Assembly: GCF_900099805.1 (NCBI RefSeq)
Contig: NZ_FNDR01000006.1
Location: 338,840 to 402,839 of the forward strand
Direction of reading: 5' to 3'
Source of the DNA: Variovorax sp. OV700
Lineage (GTDB): Bacteria > Pseudomonadota > Gammaproteobacteria > Burkholderiales > Burkholderiaceae_C
Length of the DNA: 64,000 nt
The notes under the pieces are model-generated. The model worked only from the letters and a program-made list of their open reading frames with translations. It searched no databases and was not told the origin of the DNA. A program made the translations under genes and the position numbers. Positions 26,180 to 34,115 of this stretch are shown here, piece after piece (position 1 is the stretch's first letter; the number at the start of each line of letters is the position of its first letter).

Positions 26180-26623
26180 TCAGTAGGTCTTGTAAGGCAG
26201 GAACTTGCCCGAGAGCACCACGTTGACGCGGTCGCCCTTGGGGTCGGCCTGGCGCTGGATGTCCATGCTGAAATCGATGGCGCTCATGATGCCGTCGCCG
26301 AATTCTTCGTGGATCAATTCCTTGATGGTGGTGCCATACACGCTCACCACCTCGTACCAGCGGTAGATGAGCGGATCAGTCGGCACGGGCGTTGGCAGCG
26401 AACCCTTGTAGGGCACCACCTGGAGCCACTTCTGCTCTTCGACGGTGAGGCCGAAGATCTTGCCGATGATCTTGGCCTGCTTGTCGTCGAGCGTCATCTG
26501 GCCGAGGCATGCGGCGGTGGTCCACTCTTTCGAGAGGCCAACCTTCCTGGCCACGTCGGCCCACTGGATGCCCTTGGACACCTTCACGGTGATGATCTTC
26601 TCGGTAACGTCGTTGCGGTTCAT
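26180..26623 (-). CDS. cynS: cyanate hydratase (cyanase)
   Basis: The 147-residue protein matches cyanase from end to end: an N-terminal helical POU-like domain (VSKGIQWADVARKVGLS) and a C-terminal catalytic domain with R88, E91 (YRWYEVVSVYG) and S114 (GIMSAIDFSM). These have the same spacing as Arg96/Glu99/Ser122 of the E. coli enzyme. It converts cyanate and bicarbonate to ammonia and carbon dioxide as a decamer. The ATG start follows AGGAG at nine bases. No cynT carbonic anhydrase or cynR gene is adjacent; the nearest cyn-like gene is the CynX/NimT-type transporter 3 kb away. Confidence 0.93.
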   Translation of the reverse strand: MNRNDVTEKIITVKVSKGIQWADVARKVGLSKEWTTAACLGQMTLDDKQAKIIGKIFGLTVEEQKWLQVVPYKGSLPTPVPTDPLIYRWYEVVSVYGTTIKELIHEEFGDGIMSAIDFSMDIQRQADPKGDRVNVVLSGKFLPYKTY

Positions 26624-26725
26624 GCGGGTTGGCTCCTGATTCGAATCGGATGGGTGAAGTAGGAGCAAGCAAGCAACAAATGTTCCTGATGCGTTGCTCC
26701 CTCTCCCAGAGGGAGAGGACCCTCG

Positions 26726-27148
26726 TCAGCGCTCCCAGCGGAACTTACGCTCCGACTCCTGGATGGGCTGGTCGTTGATGCTCGCAAAGCGCCTTTGCAT
26801 CAACCCGTTCTCGGCGAATTCCCAGTTCTCGTTGCCATGGCTTCGAAACCACTGTCCGGCTGCGTCGTGCCATTCGTATTCGAAGCGCACCGCGATGCGG
26901 TTGTCCATGAAGGCCCAGAGCTGCTTCCTCAGGCGATAGTCGTGCTCGCGCTCCCACTTGCGGGCGAGGAATTCGACCACCTGCTCCCGGCCGTTGACGA
27001 AGTCGGCGCGGTTGCGCCACTCGGTATCGGGCGTGTAGGCCAGGCTCACGCGAACCGGGTCGCGCGTGTTCCAGGCGTCTTCGGCGGCTTGGACTTTCTT
27101 CGTGGCGCTTTCGAGGGTGAAGGGAGGCAGCGGCGGGCGGGATTCCAT
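26726..27148 (-). CDS. DUF1348 (NTF2-like) protein
   Basis: The 140-residue protein has the DUF1348 pattern: [55 protein letters not shown] and [18 protein letters not shown]. This is a small NTF2/SnoaL-fold family of unknown function, often controlled by a neighbouring regulator. The start is the ATG giving [12 protein letters not shown]. The gene is divergent from a TetR gene, and a perfect 18-base palindrome lies between them, so TetR probably represses it. The reaction is unknown. Confidence 0.85.
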   Translation of the reverse strand: MESRPPLPPFTLESATKKVQAAEDAWNTRDPVRVSLAYTPDTEWRNRADFVNGREQVVEFLARKWEREHDYRLRKQLWAFMDNRIAVRFEYEWHDAAGQWFRSHGNENWEFAENGLMQRRFASINDQPIQESERKFRWER

Positions 27149-27209
27149 GAGCGTCTTTCGTTGAAGCGGAGTGGATGAAGGAGGGGTTCTAGCCCGCAAT
27201 TTGCCACAC

Positions 27210-27227
27210 GTAGACAGATCTGTCTAC
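27210..27227. promoter_or_regulatory. perfect 18-base palindrome, TetR operator candidate
   Basis: GTAGACAGATCTGTCTAC is perfectly self-complementary and lies midway between the divergent DUF1348 and TetR genes. A candidate rightward -35 (TAGACA, 27211-27216) is inside it. This is the expected place for a TetR repressor controlling both genes. Confidence 0.85.
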
Positions 27228-27245
27228 ATGCCTACAATAGCGCCA
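27211..27245 (+). promoter_or_regulatory. candidate promoter of the TetR gene, possibly leaderless
   Basis: TAGACA (27211-27216), a 16-base spacer and TACAAT (27233-27238) form a good sigma-70 promoter. A start of transcription about seven bases past the -10 would fall on the ATG at 27245, so the message may have no leader. No ribosome-binding site precedes the ATG, which fits. Confidence 0.6.
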
Positions 27246-27847
27246 TGGACATCTCCGCACTGCCCGCAGGCGAGCGCATCCTGCACACGGCGCACGACCT
27301 CTTCTATGCCGACGGCATCCGCGCCACCGGCATCGACCGCGTCATTGCCGAATCGGGCGTGACCAAGGTCACCTTCTACCGGCACTTCCCGTCGAAGGAC
27401 GACCTGGTGCGCGAATTTCTCGACCACCGCCACGCGCGGTGGATGGCCTGGTTCGTCGACGCACTGGGACGCCGCGGCGCGCACGAGCGCATCGGCGATG
27501 CCGGGGCCCTGCTTCTGCTCGCCGACGTGATGGCCGAATGGTTCGCCGACCCGGTGTTTCGCGGCTGCGCCTTCATCAACTCGGTGGCCGAGGTGGGCGG
27601 CAGCGTCGAAGGCGCAGCGAAGCGTGCGCGCGAACACAAGCGCGAGATGGTGGAAGTCATCGCAGGCCTTTTGCCCGCGAATTCACCCTCGCGCATGGCG
27701 CTTGCACAGGCCGCCGCGCTCGGCGTGGACGGCGCCATCGTCAAGGCGCAGATGGGCGACGCGGCCCTGGCGCGCGAAGCCATCGACGACTTGCGGCGCC
27801 TTCTCCAGGCGCTGGCGGCCGCGTCGGACCCCGCAGCGCCCCGATAA
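27245..27847 (+). CDS. TetR/AcrR-family transcriptional repressor
   Basis: The 200-residue protein has an N-terminal TetR helix-turn-helix (residues 9-55, AHDLFYADGIRATGIDRVIA then VTKVTFYRHFPSKDDLV). A helical ligand-binding domain follows, with the FRGCAFINSVAEV motif seen in a common subgroup of proteobacterial TetR regulators. The palindrome at 27210 overlaps its promoter, which supports autorepression and repression of the divergent DUF1348 gene. A LysR gene follows 20 bases after its stop. Confidence 0.9.
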   Translation: MDISALPAGERILHTAHDLFYADGIRATGIDRVIAESGVTKVTFYRHFPSKDDLVREFLDHRHARWMAWFVDALGRRGAHERIGDAGALLLLADVMAEWFADPVFRGCAFINSVAEVGGSVEGAAKRAREHKREMVEVIAGLLPANSPSRMALAQAAALGVDGAIVKAQMGDAALAREAIDDLRRLLQALAAASDPAAPR

Positions 27848-27867
27848 GATCCAGCCCGGAACGACAC

Positions 27868-28752
27868 ATGGCTTCAACGCGACTCCCCTCGACCCAGGGC
27901 CTGCAGGCCTTCGAGTCCGTGGCACGGCTGCGCAGCGTGAACCTGGCGGCGGAAGAACTCAGCGTGACGCCCAGTGCCGTGAGCCACCGCATCCGCCAAC
28001 TCGAGACGCTGCTCGAACTCAAGTTCTTCGTGGGCAACGACTTCAGCTTGAGCGCCGATGGCGTGGCCTACCTGGCCCGCGTGCGCGAGGCCATTGCGGC
28101 GCTGCAGCAAGTGCCCGGGCGAGAGCCTGTATCGCAGGTGCGGCGGCTGCGCGTGGCCGTAACGCCCACCTTCTCGCGCCAGATGCTGCTGCCCCGGCTG
28201 GCCGTGTTCCGCGATGCCTACCCGAACATCGAACTGATGCTGCAGGTGACCACGCCTGTGCGCAACATGACGGCCGAAGAGGCCGACATCGAGCTGCGCT
28301 TCGGCACCGGGCCCTTTCACGACCGGGAGTTTTTCCAGCTGCTGGCCGACGAGGTCTCGCCCGTGTGCAGCCCGGCCTACCTGGAGCGCCACGGCCCCTT
28401 CGACGGCTTTGCCACCGATGCGGAAATCTTGCGTGCCCAGTTGCTGCGCACGCCGCTGGAAACGTGGCGCATCTGGTTCAAGGCCTGTGGCATCGGCCTG
28501 CCCGAGCCGGCCACGGGCCACCAGTTCAACGACCTGGGCCTGGCACTCGATGCCGCCGCCGAAGACTTCGGCGTGGTGCTCATGCACCTGAAGCTCGGCA
28601 GCGCATGGCTCGATAGCGGCCGCCTCGTGCGGCTTTCGCCACGCAGCGTGCCCTCACCCAATGCCTACTTCATCTGCTGGCGGCCGGGCGCCATGGAGCG
28701 CTGGGAGTGCGCGACCTTCGCCGAATGGCTGCGCCAGGCGCTGCGCGATTGA
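27868..28752 (+). CDS. LysR-family (GcvA-like) transcriptional regulator
   Basis: The 294-residue protein has an N-terminal helix-turn-helix (about 8-65, NLAAEELSVTPSAVSHRIRQ) and a LysR effector domain (VRRLRVAVTPTFSRQMLLPR, then DIELRFGTGPF). The helix-turn-helix wording is of the GcvA/AmpR branch. The ATG start gives MASTRLPSTQGLQAFE and is preceded by only a weak GGA. It lies 20 bases behind the TetR gene on the same strand and 148 bases ahead of the LldD-type oxidase gene, which it may regulate. Confidence 0.88.
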   Translation: MASTRLPSTQGLQAFESVARLRSVNLAAEELSVTPSAVSHRIRQLETLLELKFFVGNDFSLSADGVAYLARVREAIAALQQVPGREPVSQVRRLRVAVTPTFSRQMLLPRLAVFRDAYPNIELMLQVTTPVRNMTAEEADIELRFGTGPFHDREFFQLLADEVSPVCSPAYLERHGPFDGFATDAEILRAQLLRTPLETWRIWFKACGIGLPEPATGHQFNDLGLALDAAAEDFGVVLMHLKLGSAWLDSGRLVRLSPRSVPSPNAYFICWRPGAMERWECATFAEWLRQALRD

Positions 28753-28900
28753 ATTGAACTGAATTCTTTTCAGCCGCGGGCCGGGTAATTTTCAGGTCGA
28801 CCGTGGCCGCGCGCATCACACTCGGGCCGCTGCGGGCCTGCCCATAATGGCGGGCCTTCGCAAGCAACGAACAACAGAAGACACCTCAGGAGACCGCCTC

Positions 28901-30058
28901 GTGCCAGACCTTTCCAAGATCACCTGTATCGAAGACCTGCGGGTGGTTGCCAAGCGGCGCGTGCCGAGAATGTTCTACGACTACGCCGATTCCGGCGCAT
29001 GGACCGAGAGCACCTATCGCGCCAACGAGAGCGACTTTCAAAAGATCAAGCTGCGCCAGCGCGTGGCCGTGAACATGGAGGGCCGCTCGACGCGCTCCAC
29101 CATGATCGGCCAGGACGTGGCCATGCCAGTGGCCATTGCGCCCACCGGGCTCACCGGCATGCAGCACGCGGACGGCGAGATTCTGGGCGCACGCGCGGCC
29201 AAGGCCTTCGGCATTCCGTTCACCCTGTCGACCATGAGCATCTGCTCGCTCGAGGATATTGCCGAGCACACCGGCCGGCATCCGTTCTGGTTCCAGCTCT
29301 ACGTCATGAAGGACCGCGACTTCATCGAGCGGCTGATCGAACGCGCGCGCGCCGCGAACGTGTCGGCGCTGCAGCTCACGCTCGACCTGCAGATCCTCGG
29401 CCAGCGCCACAAGGACATCAAGAACGGGCTCTCGACGCCGCCCAAGCCGACCATCGCCAACATGATCAACCTGGCGACCAAGCCGCACTGGTGCATGGGA
29501 ATGCTGGGCACCAAGCGCCGCACCTTCGGCAACATCGCGGGCCATGCCAAGGGTGTGAAAGACCTGTCGTCGCTGTCGTCGTGGACCGCCGAGCAGTTCG
29601 ATCCGGCACTGAGCTGGGCCGACGTCGAATGGATCAAGAAGCGCTGGGGCGGCAAGCTGATCCTCAAGGGGATCATGGACGTGGAAGACGCGCGCCTTGC
29701 CGCGTCCAGCGGCGCCGATGCGCTCATCGTCTCCAACCACGGCGGGCGACAGCTCGATGGGGCGCCCTCTTCCATCGCCGCGCTGCCCGCCATCGTCGAT
29801 GCCGTGGGAAGCGAGATCGAGGTGTGGATGGACGGCGGCATCCGCAGCGGCCAAGACGTGCTCAAGGCTCGCGCACTCGGCGCCCGCGGCACGCTCATCG
29901 GCCGCAGCTTTCTGTATGGCCTGGGCGCCTACGGCCAAGCGGGCGTGACGCGCGCGCTGCAGATCCTTCACAAGGAACTCGACATCACGATGGCCTTCTG
30001 CGGCCGCACCGATATCGAGAACGTGGATTCGAGCATCCTGCTGCCGGGCACGTTCTAA
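28901..30058 (+). CDS. lldD: FMN-dependent alpha-hydroxy acid oxidase/L-lactate dehydrogenase (LldD type)
   Basis: The 385-residue TIM-barrel flavoprotein has MFYDYADSGAWTE at the N-terminus, the substrate/FMN motif PVAIAPTGLTGM, and the active-site block SNHGGRQLDG with catalytic His280 and Arg283, then DGGIRSGQDVLKA for the FMN phosphate. It oxidises L-lactate or another 2-hydroxy acid at the inner membrane face and passes electrons to quinone. The GTG at 28901 is chosen because CAGGAG lies eight bases upstream; the frame is open to an ATG at 28847 without a site. Length fits LldD. The exact substrate is not certain. Confidence 0.85.
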   Translation: MPDLSKITCIEDLRVVAKRRVPRMFYDYADSGAWTESTYRANESDFQKIKLRQRVAVNMEGRSTRSTMIGQDVAMPVAIAPTGLTGMQHADGEILGARAAKAFGIPFTLSTMSICSLEDIAEHTGRHPFWFQLYVMKDRDFIERLIERARAANVSALQLTLDLQILGQRHKDIKNGLSTPPKPTIANMINLATKPHWCMGMLGTKRRTFGNIAGHAKGVKDLSSLSSWTAEQFDPALSWADVEWIKKRWGGKLILKGIMDVEDARLAASSGADALIVSNHGGRQLDGAPSSIAALPAIVDAVGSEIEVWMDGGIRSGQDVLKARALGARGTLIGRSFLYGLGAYGQAGVTRALQILHKELDITMAFCGRTDIENVDSSILLPGTF

Positions 30059-30086
30059 ACCTACTCGGGCTCGCGTCTGCGAAAAA

Positions 30087-31442
30087 TCAGGGTGCCCGCG
30101 CGGGCACCCGGGTTTCGAGCGCGGGCGCCTGCCACTCAGGCTTGATGTGGCACCCGTTCTTGCCGTCGGTGTCGAAGCGGGGCACCAGCGTCGCACAACG
30201 TTGCGCCAGGCTCGCGGGCGTGGGTTTTTCGCCCTTGTCAATCCAGTCCATCAATGCGTCGAAGAGCGCCGGGTATTCCGAGTCGCTCAGGTAGCTGTGT
30301 TCGCGCTCGGCGCTGAAGCTCTGCACCAGCGTGCCGCCCGTGCCCGCGGCATCGCGAATGCGCCGGTAGGCGTTCTCGAGTTCGACGAAAGCCGTGGGGT
30401 CGTCGATGGCGTGCAGAGCCACGGTGGGCAGCGCGGTGCGGCCGGTGGGCTGGCTGTCGGCGGCGAGAGCGCCCTTGGCCTGCGGATCGGCGGCGTAGCG
30501 CGCCACGCCGGCGTTGAGTGCCGCGTCGTCCGCCGAGCCCTGATAGACCACGCCGATGTTGCCGAAGGGATTGCGTCCGCCCAGGCGCTGCTGGACCAGG
30601 TCCTGGAACAGCCAGGTGGCCCAGTTCAGGTGGCCCTGCAGCGAGCGCTCCTGGATCTTCACCACCGACAGGATGGTCTTGAGCCGCGCGGCCTGCTCGG
30701 GCGTGCGCTGCGCGGCGGGCACGCCGACACCGGTGCACTCCTTGACACGCGCGGCCAGTTCGGCGCGCGTGAGCTTCGAATCCATGGGGAGGCCCTGCCA
30801 CAACGGGTATTGCGGCTCGTCGGGCTTCGGGTGGTTGCGGCACACGTATTGGTAGACCACGCGCAGGTCGAGCCGGACATCGTAGGCGCTGTTGCCCCCG
30901 CCCAGCACGCCACTGGTGAGCAGCAGGCCGTCGTACGGGCTCTTCGCATTGCCCAACGGCGCATAGAGTTCGGCGGCCTTTGCGGCCACGCCCGCGCCGT
31001 AGCTCTGGCCATGCAGCAGCGTGCGGCGCGGTACGCCAAAGCGCTGCACGAAGATGCGGCGCAGGCGCTCGGTGTCCTCGGCGGCCATGGTCACGCCATA
31101 GCCGCCGCGCCGATAGGTGGAGCCGGCCCATGCGTAGCCGGCCTTCACCGTCACTGCCCAGCGCTTGAGGTCTTCCTCGCCGCGCGCGAGCTTGGGCGGA
31201 CCAGTTTCGGGGCCGCCATGGGCATGCATTACGAGCACGCGGTTCCACGCCTTCGGCATGGCGATCCAGTAGAACGCGCCGGCACTGTCTTCGCCGGTAT
31301 AGCAACTCGTTTGTGCGGGTACCGGTGCAGGGCACGCCGTGGGCTTGGGTCCCCAAGAGGCGGCATGGGCGGTCGCCATGGCCATGGTGCCGAGCAGCGC
31401 AAGAGCGAAGGTGCGAAGAAGTGGTTTGCCGTTGAGCCTCAT
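30087..31442 (-). CDS. secreted alpha/beta-hydrolase-fold protein
   Basis: The 451-residue protein has a signal peptide cleaved near AHAASWG (residue 28). The nucleophile elbow is GQS147YG (LLHGQSYGAGVAAK). An oxyanion-type segment VLVMHAHGGPE lies upstream and a candidate catalytic His in REHSYLSD downstream. It is likely a periplasmic or extracellular esterase or peptidase. AAGGG five bases upstream supports the start MRLNGKPLLR. It follows the glycolipid-binding-domain gene on the same strand by 55 bases, and converges with lldD. Substrate unknown. Confidence 0.72.
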   Translation of the reverse strand: MRLNGKPLLRTFALALLGTMAMATAHAASWGPKPTACPAPVPAQTSCYTGEDSAGAFYWIAMPKAWNRVLVMHAHGGPETGPPKLARGEEDLKRWAVTVKAGYAWAGSTYRRGGYGVTMAAEDTERLRRIFVQRFGVPRRTLLHGQSYGAGVAAKAAELYAPLGNAKSPYDGLLLTSGVLGGGNSAYDVRLDLRVVYQYVCRNHPKPDEPQYPLWQGLPMDSKLTRAELAARVKECTGVGVPAAQRTPEQAARLKTILSVVKIQERSLQGHLNWATWLFQDLVQQRLGGRNPFGNIGVVYQGSADDAALNAGVARYAADPQAKGALAADSQPTGRTALPTVALHAIDDPTAFVELENAYRRIRDAAGTGGTLVQSFSAEREHSYLSDSEYPALFDALMDWIDKGEKPTPASLAQRCATLVPRFDTDGKNGCHIKPEWQAPALETRVPARAP

Positions 31443-31497
31443 CAATGCCCTTGCTCCGAGTTCCACTGCGACGGACCGTCGCAATTCGACGGCGGTG

Positions 31498-32058
31498 CTA
31501 CGCCTCGGCGATCCAGAGGCCCGGGTAGTCACGCACGAAGCCGTCCTGCGTCACGCGCAGCGCCGCCGCATAGTCGAAGCGCTTGGCCTCGTAGGCATAC
31601 GCATCGTCCGCGGTCCGCTCGTAGCGCTGCTTCAATTCGCTGAGCACGCCGCCGTCCAGGTCGACCCAGGCGGCCGGCGTATCGGCGCCTTCGCCCTTGG
31701 CGAGATTGAGCCGGCGCAGTTGCAGCAGGTTGGTGGCGGGAGTAAAGCCCAGGTCGAGGTCGACGCAATGCGACAGGTCCGCCGCCGCCTCGTCGTTGAG
31801 CTTCCAGTGGCCGCGCGCATCGCGCGCAATGGACAGGTCGATGGCGCTGCCGCCGAGCCAGCCGCGCACGGTGCCCCATTGGGTGTGCCAGTGCAGGTCG
31901 CAGCGCACGCGGTAGTGCAGTTGCGCGATGCGGTGGTCCTCGAGCCGGAATACGGCGGCTCCGTCGAGCTGCCACGCGGTCGCGTTGCGCTCGAGCCGGC
32001 AAGCGTCGTGGCCCGGTGCATCGAGCCTGCGCCACAGGATGGAAGCGACGGTTTGCAT
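31498..32058 (-). CDS. putative glycolipid-binding domain protein (DUF1089 type)
   Basis: The 186-residue cytoplasmic protein matches the Glycolipid_bind (former DUF1089) family: ILWRRLDAPGHDACRLE at the start, LHYRVRCDLHW, DLSIARDARGHWKLND, CVDLDLGFTPATNLLQLRRL, and a tail RFDYAAALRVTQDGFVRDYP. The family has a lipid-binding-like barrel and unknown physiological role. The start MQTVASILWRR was chosen because the homologous region begins there. The gene is the first of a leftward pair with the secreted hydrolase. Confidence 0.8.
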   Translation of the reverse strand: MQTVASILWRRLDAPGHDACRLERNATAWQLDGAAVFRLEDHRIAQLHYRVRCDLHWHTQWGTVRGWLGGSAIDLSIARDARGHWKLNDEAAADLSHCVDLDLGFTPATNLLQLRRLNLAKGEGADTPAAWVDLDGGVLSELKQRYERTADDAYAYEAKRFDYAAALRVTQDGFVRDYPGLWIAEA

Positions 32059-32164
32059 GGCGCGGATGATGGCCCTAGCGAGCGCAACAGGCAAGCCTTG
32101 CCACAATCCCCCCATCGTGAAGAAGATTTGCCTGTCCGTGGGCGACCGTTCAGAGGAGCGCACA

Positions 32165-32803
32165 GTGGAGTCCTGGTTCGCCGATGCCAAGCCGATCGAC
32201 TCGCTCGAGCCCGAGATCGCGTTTCGTTTGTGGGACCAATTTCATCCCGCACCGGAGCATCAGCCCGAGCCGCTCGATCTGCCGGAATTCCCTCGCGCCT
32301 CGCGCTTGCTGGCGCGCACCTCAGAAGTCACGGCGCACGAAGCGGAACTTGCCGCGTACTACGGCCGGGTGGCCGCACTGGCCCGGCAGCACGCGCTGAA
32401 AATCCACCAGGTGCGCCAGTACTTCTGGATGGATCTGCGGCTCGACAACGAGGAGGCGGACGTTCACCTGTCATTTCCCTGGTACGACACCGTCTCCTCC
32501 ATGGACCACTTCCTTGCCGCCGTCGCCGGAAACGACCAAGGCATGCTCCACGACGACCAGGACCAAGGCTGGGCGGTGGAGGCCTGGGCCTTCGACGGCA
32601 CGCTCTACATCCGGCAAAGCAACCCCGATTCCGACGATGAGCCCGGCCAATCCGTTGTGCTGCCCAGGGCCGATCTGCAGGCCCGCATTGCCCCGCTGCG
32701 CGAGCGCACCGCGAAGCTCATGGCCTACCTTGCGAAAGAACTTGGACCGGATGTGTGGCTTGGCGGCGAGGTGCAATCGGCCGGGCCATTCGATCAGCGC
32801 TGA
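32165..32803 (+). CDS. hypothetical protein
   Basis: The 212-residue soluble protein begins MESWFADAKPIDSLEPEIAF when read from the GTG at 32165, which has AGAGGAG six bases upstream; a second in-frame GTG at 32117 lacks such a site. It is acidic, without signal or membrane segments. Visible features are YFWMDLRLDNEEADVHLSFP and a run of acidic residues (NPDSDDEPGQ). I do not recognise the family. It is divergent from the glycolipid-binding gene and converges on the immunity gene. Confidence 0.65.
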   Translation: MESWFADAKPIDSLEPEIAFRLWDQFHPAPEHQPEPLDLPEFPRASRLLARTSEVTAHEAELAAYYGRVAALARQHALKIHQVRQYFWMDLRLDNEEADVHLSFPWYDTVSSMDHFLAAVAGNDQGMLHDDQDQGWAVEAWAFDGTLYIRQSNPDSDDEPGQSVVLPRADLQARIAPLRERTAKLMAYLAKELGPDVWLGGEVQSAGPFDQR

Positions 32804-32850
32804 AAATTGCCCGCGCCGCGCACTGACGCAATCGGATGGGACGCTCGCTG

Positions 32851-33129
32851 CTACTTCAGTGCGGCCAGCACGCTGTCGAGGAACTCGCGGATGGTGGATC
32901 CGAAGTCTTCCGGCTGGGCGGGGCGCTCGAACCAGCGCGGGAAGTCGGTTTCCAGGTCTGGGTGCAATCGCATGAAATCGACGATCTCGACGCGCAGCGC
33001 CTCTAGTTCAGCGGGCGTGCAGGCCTTTCGGTATTCGGCCATGACTTCGGCACCGGTCTCGCCGAAATAATCGTAATCTTGGCCGAAGTAAACCTCGGTG
33101 AGGTTCTCGATGAGTTCGTAGCGCTTCAT
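32851..33129 (-). CDS. CdiI-type immunity protein
   Basis: The 92-residue acidic protein (MKRYELIENLTEVYFGQDYD, then FGETGAEVMAEYRKACTP) resembles the small helical contact-dependent growth inhibition immunity family with the YFGQDYD start. It lies 19 bases downstream of the RNase-toxin gene on the same strand, the usual toxin-immunity order. It should bind and neutralise that toxin in the cytoplasm. The partner assignment is inference from position and family type. Confidence 0.72.
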   Translation of the reverse strand: MKRYELIENLTEVYFGQDYDYFGETGAEVMAEYRKACTPAELEALRVEIVDFMRLHPDLETDFPRWFERPAQPEDFGSTIREFLDSVLAALK

Positions 33130-33148
33130 GGTGACCCGGCTGCTCGTT

Positions 33149-33994
33149 TCAGAAGGGGTGCGCCGTGAGGATGTAGTACGGCATTCCGTTGTAGCTCTTC
33201 ATGTTCAGGATCACGCGCACGTTGGTCAGCTGGCTGACGGTGGTGGCGCCCCGCTGCACGCCGATGCCCACCACGCTGCCCACGTCGTGGTTGAACGCCA
33301 TGGGCTTGGAGCCCACGGCGGCCGAGCGCGACCACGCCCTGATGGCTCTCGCGTTGGCGCGAACCGTGGCGCTGATGGCGCGCTCTGCGACGTCGAGGTT
33401 GTGGAACGACGACACTTTGGGCAGCGACGGCTTGTTCGCCAACCGCTGGAAAAGTTCCGCCTCGGTCTTGCCGACATGTTCCCGAATCGCGTGGCCGCCG
33501 ATCTTTGTGCCTGGCGGTCCTTCATGCAGCCGCAGATTGACTGGCTCCAGGCGAAACCTGCTGGCGCGCACCGCGATCACGCGCGCGGCGACCAGCCCGG
33601 AAGCCACGACCAATGGCACCGCCACATCCACCGCAAGCCCGATGCCGTCGGCCGTTTCGCGCGAGGCGCCCAGCGCCTCGGCCGCCGAGCTGGCAGTGAC
33701 GGCGGTAGCCGTGCGCTGCGGGGTGCCGGTCCAGACCTGGCGGCTCGAGGTTGCCAAGGTATCGTAGCCGTGCACGCCCAGCACCACGCAGCCGGCTTTG
33801 GTCACCATGGTGGGCTCGGGCGTCAGGCAGAGCACGCCGGCGCCGACCAGTTCCACCACCCCGCCCACCAGCCCGACAGTCCCCCAGAGCCGGTTGCTCA
33901 GGCTTGCGGATTCGGGCACGTCCTGCCCGCCCAGCACCGCCGCCATCTGCACCGGCGTCAGCGCGATGCTCAATCCCTCGACTTCGTCATCCAT
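33149..33994 (-). CDS. orphan toxin with C-terminal CdiA-type RNase A-like domain
   Basis: The 281-residue protein ends in a domain (about 157-281) with the hallmarks of the bacterial CdiA-CT RNase A-like toxin family: GGHAIREHVGKTEAELFQRL (His168, His173), SSFHNLDVAERAI, and the terminal YYILTAHPF. The N-terminal half has a conserved-looking start (ALTPVQMAAVLGG) and two hydrophobic stretches (about 36-77 and 117-142) that may insert in a membrane. There is no signal peptide and no CdiA, VgrG, PAAR or Hcp gene nearby. AGGAAGGG seven bases upstream supports the start at 33994 over the ATG at 34015. Confidence 0.75.
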   Translation of the reverse strand: MDDEVEGLSIALTPVQMAAVLGGQDVPESASLSNRLWGTVGLVGGVVELVGAGVLCLTPEPTMVTKAGCVVLGVHGYDTLATSSRQVWTGTPQRTATAVTASSAAEALGASRETADGIGLAVDVAVPLVVASGLVAARVIAVRASRFRLEPVNLRLHEGPPGTKIGGHAIREHVGKTEAELFQRLANKPSLPKVSSFHNLDVAERAISATVRANARAIRAWSRSAAVGSKPMAFNHDVGSVVGIGVQRGATTVSQLTNVRVILNMKSYNGMPYYILTAHPF

Positions 33995-34115
33995 GCCAGA
34001 TCCCTTCCTTCCCATGTCGCAGTTGCCATCGGACGGTCAAAAACCGCAGTCCGCCGCATTCTGGCATGCGTGCGCCGTGCGGCAGAGACGGCCCGGCCGC
34101 GAGACAATCGCAGCC

